Assembly (NCBI GenBank): GCA_020629845.1
Contig: JAHDCQ010000007.1
Coordinates: 1 to 39,037, forward strand
Length of the DNA stretch: 39,037 nt
Source of the DNA: Saprospiraceae bacterium
Lineage (GTDB): Bacteria > Bacteroidota > Bacteroidia > Chitinophagales > Saprospiraceae
Direction of reading: 5' to 3'
The position numbers and the translations under genes were made by a program. This document shows, piece by piece, positions 32,576 through 39,037 of the stretch. The notes beneath the pieces were generated by a model that did not search any database, was not told the DNA's origin, and saw nothing but the letters and a program-made list of their open reading frames with translations. Every line of letters starts with the position of its first letter. Within the stretch, counting starts at the first letter, position 1.

Positions 32576-32687
32576 AAACCATCAGCTAGAAATTTACAGA
32601 GGGATTATTTTGATTTCTAGGCTTTCCTAAGGTCTTTTAGGTATTGCAGAAAAGTCGTATCTTGCTTATCTGATATAAATAAAGAAT

Positions 32688-33068
32688 ATGACTACGACCG
32701 AAGTAAAAACACAATTGCACAATTACATTGAAAAAGCAGACCAAGCATTTTTGCGTATTGCGTATGTGATGTTTCAGCAGTATTTTGAGGAACAAAAGAA
32801 CCAAAAAAACAGAGAACAAGAACTACTAACAAAGATAAACCAAGGATTAAGTAAGGAAGAAAAAACACGCTTAGATGCACTAAAGGGAAAAAGAAAAACC
32901 AATACCATTAGTGCAGAAGAGCATACAGAATTACTCCAATTAGTAGAAAAAGTAGAAGCTTTTACCGCAAATAGAGTGCTGTATTTAAGTGAATTGGCAC
33001 AAATACGCGATACAGATATTCGTAGCTTAATGAAAGACCTCAATCTTCAAAAACCATCTCATGCCTAG
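32688..33068 (+). CDS. Small helical protein, partner of the HNH nuclease
   Basis: This 126-aa protein is all-helical and highly charged. The N-terminus (TTTEVKTQLHNYIEKADQAF, LRIAYVMFQQYF) resembles the start of small antitoxin-like proteins of Bacteroidota; a central coiled segment (EEQKNQKNREQELLTKINQG) and helical tail follow. Its stop overlaps the HNH gene's ATG by 8 nt (ATGCCTAG), so the two are translationally coupled. Nuclease plus small helical partner suggests an inhibitor or targeting subunit. The family is not recognised with certainty. Confidence 0.75.
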   Translation: MTTTEVKTQLHNYIEKADQAFLRIAYVMFQQYFEEQKNQKNREQELLTKINQGLSKEEKTRLDALKGKRKTNTISAEEHTELLQLVEKVEAFTANRVLYLSELAQIRDTDIRSLMKDLNLQKPSHA

Positions 33069-33495
33069 AAAATATATCTCCAAAGCAGACAAAGAAACGG
33101 TGCGACTACGCGCTAATTATTGCTGTGAATATTGCCAAAGTTTAGAAGATTTTGCGACAGAACCTTTTTCAATTGAACACATCATCCCTTTGGCGAAAGG
33201 AGGATTGGATGAACTCACCAATCTAGCATTAGCTTGTTTAGGGTGCAATAGCTATAAACATATCAAAACAGAAGCACTTGATGCTGATTCTAAAACTATC
33301 GTATTACTTTTTCATCCTAGAGAACACGATTGGACAGCCCATTTTGAATGGAGTGAAAATTTTACTGAAATCATTGGTAAAACTGCAATAGGACGAGCAA
33401 CAGTAGTCGCTTTAAAATTAAACCGAAAAGGCTTAGTCAATCTGCGAATGGCTTTGACCTATTGGGGCGAACATCCGCCTAAGCATAGTTTGTAA
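33061..33495 (+). CDS. HNH endonuclease
   Basis: This 144-aa protein has the full HNH fold at residues 20-66: CCEYCQ (Cys22, Cys25), then FSIEHIIPLAKGG with catalytic His40, Asn54 in DELTNLALACLGCNSYK, and the second zinc knuckle Cys59/Cys62. The remaining C-terminal 75 residues (FHPREHDWTAHFEWSENFTE) are typical of stand-alone HNH proteins common in Bacteroidota and cyanobacteria. It cuts DNA with a beta-beta-alpha-metal site; target specificity is unknown. Its ATG lies inside the end of the upstream partner gene. No methylase or phage gene is nearby. Confidence 0.92.
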   Translation: MPRKYISKADKETVRLRANYCCEYCQSLEDFATEPFSIEHIIPLAKGGLDELTNLALACLGCNSYKHIKTEALDADSKTIVLLFHPREHDWTAHFEWSENFTEIIGKTAIGRATVVALKLNRKGLVNLRMALTYWGEHPPKHSL

Positions 33496-33648
33496 AAGCT
33501 AAAATTATAACGTTTATCTATCTGCACACCAAAAAGTGAGTGATGAGAAATAAAAGCCAATAACGAACCTATTGAGCAGATTATGTAGTATACTAATTTG
33601 GATAGAAAAGAAATTGAAAAATTGTAGTAAAATCTAGCGCAAGAATCT

Positions 33649-34449
33649 ATGCAATTTATAGAAAATTTAAATCAACATATATCAAAGGGACGAATTGAAA
33701 GCTTCTTAGCTGATTGCAATATGGTTAGTGAATGTCTAGGTTTGAAAAATGAAATCCGACAATTGACATTCAGAGTTAGCCGTCTAAAGGAAAGACAAAA
33801 TTCTGGAGCGATTATCTATTCAGATGAAGTAATTACAGAAAATAAAATTGCGGAATCTCTAATAGAGATCATGTCAAATATTGAAAAAGAACCACAACTT
33901 TTAAGGCAATGCTTATCTCGTAGACTTCCAATTGAGCAGGAAAGAATACTTTCGATTTTGGAACTCATACCTAGTATAGTTGAATCTATTCTGATCGAGA
34001 ATCAGAAAATTTTGACTAATTTATTTACAGAACAAGAATCCGTCGAACAAGTGATGGTGAAAATGATTACTCTATACAATAATCAAGGTAATAGAAGAAA
34101 TTTTGCAGAATGGATTACTACCTTAGAAACATTAAACCAAAACGCATTTAGTAGTGAAATACGAAAGGAGATTACATTTTTAATAGAAAAATTAAGTGGT
34201 TTAAAAACTACTATATACTCCTATGACTATGTTGAATTATCTCCTAAAAGAATGATAAAATTTAAAATGCAAGTAACAGAAAACTTAATAGATGATAATG
34301 ATATTAAAAAATTTCATCTTACGATTTTAAATAAATTTCCACCTCAAGAAATCCATTCAATAGTTACGAATTATTTAAATTATTTAAGAAATTCATTGGA
34401 GAATATTACATCTGCTTGTGTAAAAATTAAAAATACTATTATAGAATGA
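33649..34449 (+). CDS. Protein with N-terminal effector-associated-domain-like segment
   Basis: This 266-aa cytoplasmic protein is mostly helical. Residues about 12-82 (HISKGRIESFLADC, then LKNEIRQLTFRVSRLKERQN, SGAIIYSDEVITENKI, AESLIEIMSNIE) follow the pattern I associate with effector-associated domains (EAD, notably EAD11): I-x-x-G-x-I, a helix with LxxRxxRLK, G-x-I-x-x-x-E and a final ENxIxxxLLxLL. EADs are adaptor modules that bring effectors (TIR, caspase, nuclease) to sensors in bacterial immune and cell-death systems. The remaining 180 residues form a helical region (PIEQERILSILELIPSIVES) and a mixed part, unrecognised. It overlaps the next gene by 4 nt (ATGA). The base composition is strikingly AT-rich. 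Confidence 0.7.
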   Translation: MQFIENLNQHISKGRIESFLADCNMVSECLGLKNEIRQLTFRVSRLKERQNSGAIIYSDEVITENKIAESLIEIMSNIEKEPQLLRQCLSRRLPIEQERILSILELIPSIVESILIENQKILTNLFTEQESVEQVMVKMITLYNNQGNRRNFAEWITTLETLNQNAFSSEIRKEITFLIEKLSGLKTTIYSYDYVELSPKRMIKFKMQVTENLIDDNDIKKFHLTILNKFPPQEIHSIVTNYLNYLRNSLENITSACVKIKNTIIE

Positions 34450-34859
34450 TGACAGAAAGCGAAAAATACTGGATTGATGTTTTACATTTCTTTGAAAAGA
34501 AAGGCTATGTAAAATATGGTTTGACAATACCTTTTCTAGTAGGAGTTTGTAAGCAAAAATATGGAAAAAATACTAATAAAGATTGGCTAAAAGAGTTTCT
34601 TTTTTCTTTGAAACGTCTAGTTGAATCACAAAAAATAAAGATTTCATATTGTTCATATTTAGAAGAAGATGTGATTAGTATTAGAGTATCAAAATGGTTA
34701 AATGATTCAAAAAAAATAGATGACAATGCTATCGCAGATTATATTCAAAAGTATTCTGACAAGATAAGCAAAAATCTGAATTCAAAAATAGATGATGAAT
34801 GGAAAACATTTAGTAAACTTGATTTAGATAGAATTAACGAAGCAAATATTAATCTCTAG
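34446..34859 (+). CDS. Hypothetical partner of the EAD-like protein
   Basis: This 137-aa protein has its ATG overlapping the stop of the upstream gene (ATGATGA), a sign of tight coupling. The middle (about 35-90, TNKDWLKEFLFSLKRLVESQ, KIKISYCSYLEEDVISIRVS) could be a winged-helix-like unit: helix, then two strands. The ends are helical and Lys/Asp rich. There is no signal peptide or membrane segment and no enzymatic motif. It is AT-rich like its neighbour. Probably the second component of a two-gene cassette; the function is unknown. Confidence 0.65.
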   Translation: MMTESEKYWIDVLHFFEKKGYVKYGLTIPFLVGVCKQKYGKNTNKDWLKEFLFSLKRLVESQKIKISYCSYLEEDVISIRVSKWLNDSKKIDDNAIADYIQKYSDKISKNLNSKIDDEWKTFSKLDLDRINEANINL

Positions 34860-34889
34860 TGTTTAGATTAAGTAGAAACCATCTCAACT

Positions 34890-34970
34890 ATGCGCTTAGT
34901 TCTTCTAATACCTTATTTCGTTATCTTCGTGCTCGTGGTAAGTTGTGAATTTCATAATTTTTTGTGCTAA
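34890..34970 (+). CDS. Possible 26-residue lipoprotein or gene remnant
   Basis: An ATG at 34890 opens MRLVLLIPYFVIFVLVVSCE, then FHNFLC and a stop. This is a complete lipoprotein signal peptide with lipobox VVSC followed by seven residues only. Very short lipoproteins exist as lysis or toxin peptides, but this may equally be the surviving 5' end of a deleted lipoprotein gene. It starts 30 nt after the stop of the previous gene in the AT-rich patch. Confidence 0.3.
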   Translation: MRLVLLIPYFVIFVLVVSCEFHNFLC

Positions 34971-35061
34971 TACAGCATCAACAAAGTTCCCATTTTTCAC
35001 CTTTTTTTTCGGACTATCTAAAAATCGCGTCCTGTAGTTTTATAAAAAAAATGAAAACAAG

Positions 35062-35679
35062 ATGAAAAAACAAATCTGCTTATCAGCATTCATGTTGCTC
35101 TTTATATTCCACCAAAATCTTTTCGCAGATTCCCCACTAACGTCAACAGCCATCAGCGAAGCCTATAAAAATGAAAAGATTGTTCAGCAAGCAGCCGCAG
35201 CAGAAGGCGTATTGAACACTAAATTGATGAAATATCTGAGCAAGCGAAGAAAGCCAATTGCCTTAAAAATCGCCTTAATCAATGAACTAGGCTGGAAACT
35301 CGGTGGAAAAAATAATGCAGCCCTCTTTTGGGCTTATCTCCAAAAGAAATATAAGTATAAAGACATGGAGGATTTCCTGAAAAGAGCAGATGGCAACACG
35401 CTTATTTGCATGGCATACTTAAAGGCATTGGATGACTATCAAGAGGTGAGTGAAGCCATCAAAATTGCTCAAAAAGCAAAAGCGAAAAACAAGGACAGCT
35501 ATACCATCAATATTATTTGTGCCTTGATTGAAGCCCAAAAAGCACAAGACTCCGATTGGTGTAAATGCTACACGCTTACTAATGAGGTACGCAAAAATAA
35601 GGCACTAACGAGAGATATGAACGAGGAGGCGATTAAGATAATTTTCGAGTATATGGATTTATACAAAGAATATTGCTAG
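35062..35679 (+). CDS. Exported helical hypothetical protein
   Basis: This 205-aa protein has a signal peptide (about 1-22, LSAFMLLFIFHQNLFA before DSP). The mature part is helical and Lys/Ala rich, with TPR-like segments (YLKALDDYQEVSEAIKIAQK, AKAKNKDSYTINIICALIEA), and ends in a Cys (LYKEYC). The family is not recognised. The stop codon forms the first bases of a hairpin (35677-35710) that probably marks the transcript end. Confidence 0.75.
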   Translation: MKKQICLSAFMLLFIFHQNLFADSPLTSTAISEAYKNEKIVQQAAAAEGVLNTKLMKYLSKRRKPIALKIALINELGWKLGGKNNAALFWAYLQKKYKYKDMEDFLKRADGNTLICMAYLKALDDYQEVSEAIKIAQKAKAKNKDSYTINIICALIEAQKAQDSDWCKCYTLTNEVRKNKALTRDMNEEAIKIIFEYMDLYKEYC

Positions 35680-35710
35680 ATGACAGTCGCTTCAAAGTGA
35701 CCGTCATCTA
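35677..35710 (+). terminator. Hairpin overlapping the stop codon of the exported hypothetical gene
   Basis: TAGATGACAGTC (35677-35688) pairs with GACCGTCATCTA (35699-35710) with one mismatch around a 10-nt loop. The stem begins with the stop codon itself. No T-run follows. Confidence 0.55.
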
Positions 35711-35722
35711 GGGACACATTAA

Positions 35723-36084
35723 GCTCTTACTAATGGGCATTTTGGAAAAAAGGGATTTTCGACCTTATTTCTTTTAGTGGAAAAAGTGGCAAAAAGCGTT
35801 AAAAATACTACACTGTTTGAGCTAAAACGAATTTAAAAATAAACTCCGACAGCAAATTAGCAGACACTATTTGCTTGCAAAACAGTTCGTTAAGCGAGTT
35901 TGTAGGATTTAGCTTTTTTGCCGCTTTTGGAGCGTGAATGAATTGAAATATCCCAGAGAATATTTAAATGCATGAACCGCATAGCGGATGGGCGGCAAAG
36001 AAATTAAGTCTTGATTTTTTTGGTTCGTTTTTTTATCAAGAAAAAAATGAACACGTCCCTTTTGAAAAATGTCCACTAATAAGC
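35723..36084. repeat. Very long branched inverted repeat Q
   Basis: Outer arms about 35723-35755 and 36056-36084 (GCTCTTACTAATGGGCATTT against AAATGTCCACTAATAAGC). A second stem is about 35776-35803 with 35908-35934 (AAAGTGGCAAAAAGCGTTAA against TTTAGCTTTTTTGCCGCTTT). Inner hairpins include GCAAAT/ATTTGC (35853-35875) and TCTTGAT/ATCAAGA (36009-36041). It occupies nearly all of the 411-nt gap between convergent genes and holds no convincing ORF. Confidence 0.65.
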
Positions 36085-36090
36085 ATCAAG

Positions 36091-36786
36091 CTATATCTTA
36101 TGATGCAAACTCAACTGCGTCTGTCCTTTACCCCAATTGTCGGTAGTCTGTAGCATCCACCCTAATTGCATCCGTATATTGTTGGTAAGACCATAACCGA
36201 GACCGAGATAGGTACGATTGCGGTCAAAAATTTCTACTGTCCGATTCGTTGCAATCTCCCGTTGTCCATTGATAAACAGCTCATTGTAGAGCGCGAGATA
36301 AATCACATCTTTGCCTAGTTTCGTGTCATTGAAAGGCACATTCACGAATAGGTTGTAGCGGTAGCGCGTTCGTACATCTTGCCCCTCTACCCAACGCTGT
36401 TCGTAGCGCAAGCGGTGGTTGAGTAGTACACGTTCGCCAAGTTTTTGTGGAAATAAGGCTTCTTGATAAATCCGACTTTCGCTTGTAGTACTTTTATCAT
36501 CGCCAAATGCGCCCGTCGTGATATTTGCATAGCCGAGGGTAAACATAATGCCCGCATCTTTGGGTGAATAGGTCACGCCCGAGCGAAGTAAAAGCTGTTC
36601 CAAATCGCCGCCCATATTCCAATTTCTATATTGTGCGTCGCCTTGCAAGCCCCATTCGCTATCTGCAAATTTGGTGGTATAAAAGTACATATACCAAGCT
36701 CCCAATTGGTCTTCATCAATGGTATTTTGGCTGTAGCCCATGCCTAGTAGCAGTACAAAGCTTAGGAGTGATAATATCTTTTTCAT
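36091..36786 (-). CDS. DUF2490-family exported protein
   Basis: This 231-aa protein starts at the ATG at 36786, which gives a signal peptide (KKILSLLSFVLLLGMGYS before QNTID); the longer frame to 36897 reads into an inverted-repeat arm. The mature part begins LGAWYMYFYTTKFADSEWGL and continues with paired amphipathic strands (LLNHRLRYEQRW, RYRYNLFVNVPF, VIYLALYNELFIN, RTYLGLGYGLTNNIRMQLGW). It ends in an aromatic-rich strand, as expected for a small outer-membrane barrel of the DUF2490 family. The role is unknown. It is convergent with the exported hypothetical gene and divergent from the symporter gene. Confidence 0.85.
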   Translation of the reverse strand: MKKILSLLSFVLLLGMGYSQNTIDEDQLGAWYMYFYTTKFADSEWGLQGDAQYRNWNMGGDLEQLLLRSGVTYSPKDAGIMFTLGYANITTGAFGDDKSTTSESRIYQEALFPQKLGERVLLNHRLRYEQRWVEGQDVRTRYRYNLFVNVPFNDTKLGKDVIYLALYNELFINGQREIATNRTVEIFDRNRTYLGLGYGLTNNIRMQLGWMLQTTDNWGKGQTQLSLHHKI

Positions 36787-36843
36787 TTGTAAAACTGATT
36801 TTTGGAGTACAACAAGCCAATTCGTATTTATGTTTTGGAGACG

Positions 36844-36851
36844 TATCTTTG
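36844..36851 (+). promoter_or_regulatory. Candidate -7 box in front of repeats L and M
   Basis: TATCTTTG on the plus strand, 25 nt before the left arm of repeat L. A transcript from here would run through repeats L and M towards the symporter gene. No TTTG at proper -33 spacing was found, and an 8-mer match alone can be chance. Confidence 0.3.
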
Positions 36852-36875
36852 ATTTTCTAGCCGCATTTTTTCCCT

Positions 36876-37007
36876 GTGTGTATAACAAATTGCACAATTG
36901 TTGAACTACGATTTATCTGCCAATTTCCCATTGGCGGATAAATTCTAAGCAAAATTTATCGGCTTATGGGAAAAAAGTCGATAAAAAGTGCAATTTGTTA
37001 TACACAC
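36876..37007. repeat. Three-way-junction inverted repeat L
   Basis: Outer arms 36876-36895 and 36988-37007 are a perfect 20-bp match (GTGTGTATAACAAATTGCAC and complement). Two hairpins sit inside: ATTTATCTGCCAAT with ATTGGCGGATAAAT (36911-36924 and 36930-36943; the only imperfect pair is T-G) and TTTATCG with CGATAAA (36955-36961 and 36979-36985). The arrangement is a closed three-way junction. Confidence 0.9.
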
Positions 37008-37065
37008 TTTTTTCCTTGTAGTGACTGAAATTCCGTACATATTCCGACCTTTGCCCCGATGTGTT

Positions 37066-37224
37066 ATACCAATCCATGTTCAAAAGTTGTATTAAGTTGG
37101 ATAGTGATTTTTTTCTTAGACGAGGCATTTTTCTTTGGCATCCTTTTGGCTGGTAACGAAAAATAACGAAGTCTAAGGAAAAAAGCACTCCAGAATAATG
37201 CAATTTTTGGATGTGGATTGGTAT
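37066..37224 (+). ncRNA. Long imperfect hairpin M, candidate structured RNA
   Basis: Left arm 37066-37121 and right arm 37171-37224 pair over about 54 positions (ATACCAATCC with GGATTGGTAT; CTTAGAC with GTCTAAG). Of roughly ten substitutions, seven are T facing G or G facing T on the plus strand, so they would stay paired as G-U in a plus-strand RNA but be A-C mismatches in the other strand. The hairpin ends 41 nt before the symporter ATG, so it may be the leader of that mRNA or a separate small RNA. No known riboswitch class was recognised. Confidence 0.5.
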
Positions 37225-37265
37225 TAGTCTCACATCTCAAATCTAATATCTAAAAATCTAATCAA

Positions 37266-38729
37266 ATGTCACTCACACCACAGCTTATACTCCTCATCAT
37301 CGCAGCTTATTTTGGCTTGCTCATGTTGGTTTCGTTCCTCACGAGTCGAGGCGCGGATAACGAAGATTTTTTTGTAGCAGGACGTAAATCGCCCTGGTTC
37401 TTAGTGGCATTTGGTATGATAGGCGCGTCGCTTTCGGGTGTGACTTTTATTTCCATACCAGGCGTAGTGGGCGCAGGCGGTGCGAATCAGGCATTTTCTT
37501 ATATGCAGATGGTGTTTGGCTATTTGGTGGGTTATGCCTTCATTGCTTTGGTCTTATTACCCTTGTATTACAGCCGCAATCTGACGAGTATTTATACCTA
37601 TTTAGAGCAGCGTTTCGGAGTTTCTGCCTATAAGACGGGGGCAGGCTACTTCCTCTTATCACGCACAATGGGGGCAAGTTTGCGGCTGTATTTAGTGGCT
37701 ATTGTGCTACAAAAATTTGTACTCGCGCCTTTAGGCGTTCCATTTTGGGCAACGGTAGCGATTACGATTCTTTTGATTTGGGTTTATACCTTCCGAGGCG
37801 GCATCAAAACGATTGTGTGGACGGATACGCTACAAACCCTTTGTATGCTAACGGCGGTGACGCTGACCATTTTCGCTATTGGCAATGAAATGGGCAAAAG
37901 TACAGGTGAACTCTTAGCATTAGTTGGAGAAAGTGATTATTCGCAGCTCTTTTACTTTGGTGATGGTTGGTCGGATCCGAATAACTTTTTTAAGCAATTC
38001 TTTTCGGGTGCGCTCATTACCATTGTGATGACGGGTTTAGACCAAGATATGATGCAGAAAAACCTCAGTTGTCGCAGCCTCGGCGATGCCCAAAAGAATA
38101 TGTATACCTTTAGTTTTATTCTCATCTTTGCGAACGCGCTCTTTCTGACGCTTGGAGCTTTGCTCTATATTTATTCGGCGCATATTGGCTTAGAAATCCC
38201 TGCTCGTAGCGACCAGTTGTATCCGACACTTGCGCTGCAACAACTGCCACCTGCTATTGGGATTGCATTTATCTTAGGGCTTATTGCGGCTGCCTATTCT
38301 AGTGCCGATTCTGCTTTAACGTCGCTTACCACTTCTTTCTGTGTGGACTTTTTAGGCTTTGAAAAAAGTACCGCACCCGAAGCCGAAAAGAAACAAACGC
38401 GCTTCCGTGTCCATGTCGCTTTTTCAGTCGTGCTATTTATTATGATTATCTTGTTTAATGCCTACAATGATGATGCGGTTATCACGAAGCTCTTCCAAAT
38501 CACGAGCTATACCTATGGGCCAATATTGGGCTTATTCTCGTTTGGAATATTTACCAAGCGGCAAATTCGGAATGAGTCGGTCTTGCTGGTTTGTTTGCTG
38601 GCACCTGCGGCTGCATTTTTTATCAATTGGGGCTTAATGGCAGTTGGCATTAATATTGGCTTCTTGATTTGGGCCTTGAATGGCTTGACAGCCTTTGTGG
38701 GACTTTGGTTGATTTCTTATGGGGAGTAG
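37266..38729 (+). CDS. Sodium:solute symporter (SSS family)
   Basis: This 487-aa protein has about 13 hydrophobic helices. SSS features include the first helix with LIIAAYFGLLMLVSF, the segment NEDFFVAGRKSPWFLVAFGM, helix GASLSGVTFISIPGVVGAGG, RTMGASLRLYLVAIVLQ, the family core YTFRGGIKTIVWTDTLQTL and a late helix AAYSSADSALTSLTTSFCVD with the Ser/Ser residues of the second sodium site. It takes up an organic solute with Na+. The GGIKTVVWTD signature also occurs in proline, glucose and sialic-acid carriers, so the substrate is open. Two large inverted repeats (L, M) precede it. Confidence 0.92.
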   Translation: MSLTPQLILLIIAAYFGLLMLVSFLTSRGADNEDFFVAGRKSPWFLVAFGMIGASLSGVTFISIPGVVGAGGANQAFSYMQMVFGYLVGYAFIALVLLPLYYSRNLTSIYTYLEQRFGVSAYKTGAGYFLLSRTMGASLRLYLVAIVLQKFVLAPLGVPFWATVAITILLIWVYTFRGGIKTIVWTDTLQTLCMLTAVTLTIFAIGNEMGKSTGELLALVGESDYSQLFYFGDGWSDPNNFFKQFFSGALITIVMTGLDQDMMQKNLSCRSLGDAQKNMYTFSFILIFANALFLTLGALLYIYSAHIGLEIPARSDQLYPTLALQQLPPAIGIAFILGLIAAAYSSADSALTSLTTSFCVDFLGFEKSTAPEAEKKQTRFRVHVAFSVVLFIMIILFNAYNDDAVITKLFQITSYTYGPILGLFSFGIFTKRQIRNESVLLVCLLAPAAAFFINWGLMAVGINIGFLIWALNGLTAFVGLWLISYGE

Positions 38730-38731
38730 TG

Positions 38732-38956
38732 TTAAGCAGCTTGGTCTTGATACACGACTTTTAGTTGCCAATTCCCTAATAAATTATTGAGCAATGCCAT
38801 CTTTTCATCTCGGATATGTAGGTATTGCTTTGTATCTAATGAATTTGCTTTATATTGTATATGTAACTGAATGAGCGTATTGACTTGTACAATTTGGTCA
38901 ATCAAATCACTTACTAGCAAAATATGTTCGTCGGGTTGTATTTCAGATTGTTTCAT
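38732..38956 (-). CDS. Small hypothetical protein
   Basis: This 74-aa protein is mostly helical (EHILLVSDLIDQIVQVNTLI, DEKMALLNNLLGNWQL), soluble, with no signal peptide, and is not recognised. Its stop lies 2 nt after the convergent symporter stop. Sequence composition is protein-like, and the start is an ATG with a T/A-rich leader. It would be co-directional with the partial gene at the window edge. Confidence 0.6.
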   Translation of the reverse strand: MKQSEIQPDEHILLVSDLIDQIVQVNTLIQLHIQYKANSLDTKQYLHIRDEKMALLNNLLGNWQLKVVYQDQAA

Positions 38957-38987
38957 AATATTTTTGCTTTAAATATAATCTTAACCC

Positions 38988-39037
38988 CTACACCTCCATC
39001 TGATACCACCGCTTGGAGCGCAAATACCAAACACAAA
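38988..39037 (-). CDS. C-terminal end of a gene entering from the right
   Basis: On the minus strand one frame reads CVWYLRSKRWYQMEV and then TAG at 38990-38988. The aromatic and basic composition is more protein-like than the other two frames, and the strand and spacing (31 nt before the ATG at 38956) fit an operon with the small gene. Only 15 codons are visible, so no function can be given. Confidence 0.35.
   Translation of the reverse strand, partial: CVWYLRSKRWYQMEV

Noticed and set aside
32508-32580. Hammerhead-type ribozyme, because of CGAAAC followed by a stem
   Set aside because: The required CUGANGA core and cleavage-site arrangement are absent.
32435-32620. Plus-strand ORF of 61 codons (DNYTGQPKPSARN)
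   Set aside because: Product is mostly the translation of the GC-rich hairpins N; no start context or homology pattern.
35968-36153. Plus-strand ORF of 61 codons
   Set aside because: Runs through the arms of repeat Q and into the antisense of the DUF2490 gene end.
36787-36897. N-terminal extension of the DUF2490 protein
   Set aside because: The extra residues precede a clean signal peptide and include part of a repeat L arm.
1-39037. CRISPR array, tRNA or rRNA genes, prophage
   Set aside because: No regularly spaced direct repeats, no cloverleaf with tRNA T-loop sequence, no rRNA-like sequence and no phage structural genes were seen.

Overview
The window is about 39 kb of chromosome from a Bacteroidota bacterium. 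The evidence is -7 promoter boxes of the TAnnTTTG type (TATCTTTG before polA), almost no Shine-Dalgarno sequences, many exported proteins with short Bacteroidota-style signal peptides or lipoboxes, and families typical of the phylum (DUF5777 barrel, DUF2490, TPR hybrid kinase, secreted TPR-CHAT protein, BNR propeller protein). The gene mix suggests Saprospiria or a neighbouring lineage, but this is a guess. No tRNA, rRNA, complete insertion sequence or CRISPR array was seen.

Layout. 1-227: start of an amidohydrolase lipoprotein gene, cut by the window edge. 594-8820: five co-directional genes, namely an ECF sigma factor, a membrane TPR protein that looks like its anti-sigma factor, an exported M48-type metallopeptidase with TPR-like helices, an exported protein with two beta/gamma-crystallin-like domains, and a large exported TPR-CHAT (caspase-fold) protein. 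8983-12033 (minus): an exported PLAT protein with an aerolysin-like middle and two Cys-rich modules, then a short surface protein. 12435-16917: DEDDh exonuclease, TonB-C-like protein, and a divergent pair of sugar kinases of the APH fold (maltokinase and NahK-like). 17101-22425: TPR hybrid histidine kinase and DNA polymerase I. 23060-26366 (minus): a cytochrome c / outer-membrane barrel gene set. 26582-31778: TonB-C-like lipoprotein, TPR membrane protein, large BNR propeller protein, YbaK deacylase. 31865-34970: an AT-rich accessory patch with an HNH nuclease and its overlapping partner, a protein beginning with a domain that looks like an effector-associated domain (EAD) of bacterial conflict systems, its overlapping partner, and a 26-codon lipoprotein ORF. 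35062-39037: exported hypothetical, DUF2490 protein, sodium:solute symporter, a small ORF, and the last codons of one more gene.

Two features stand out beyond the genes. First, most intergenic gaps hold long, often branched inverted repeats of 40 to 370 bp. Most have unrelated sequences, but two share terminal sequences (GTTCTCYGRCAA). One near 37.1 kb has mismatches that are mostly G-U compatible on the plus strand only, which points to a transcribed structured RNA. Second, the ECF sigma gene and the PLAT/aerolysin-like gene, more than 10 kb apart and on opposite strands, share an upstream element: GGGTCACCTTT, then CTGCAAT at the same spacing, then an 18-bp palindrome CGATTCAA-WW-TTGAATCG, in the same order relative to each gene. 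This suggests one regulon joining the sigma/CHAT cluster to a candidate pore-forming protein. That link is the best candidate here for an undescribed system, and it is inference from sequence only.
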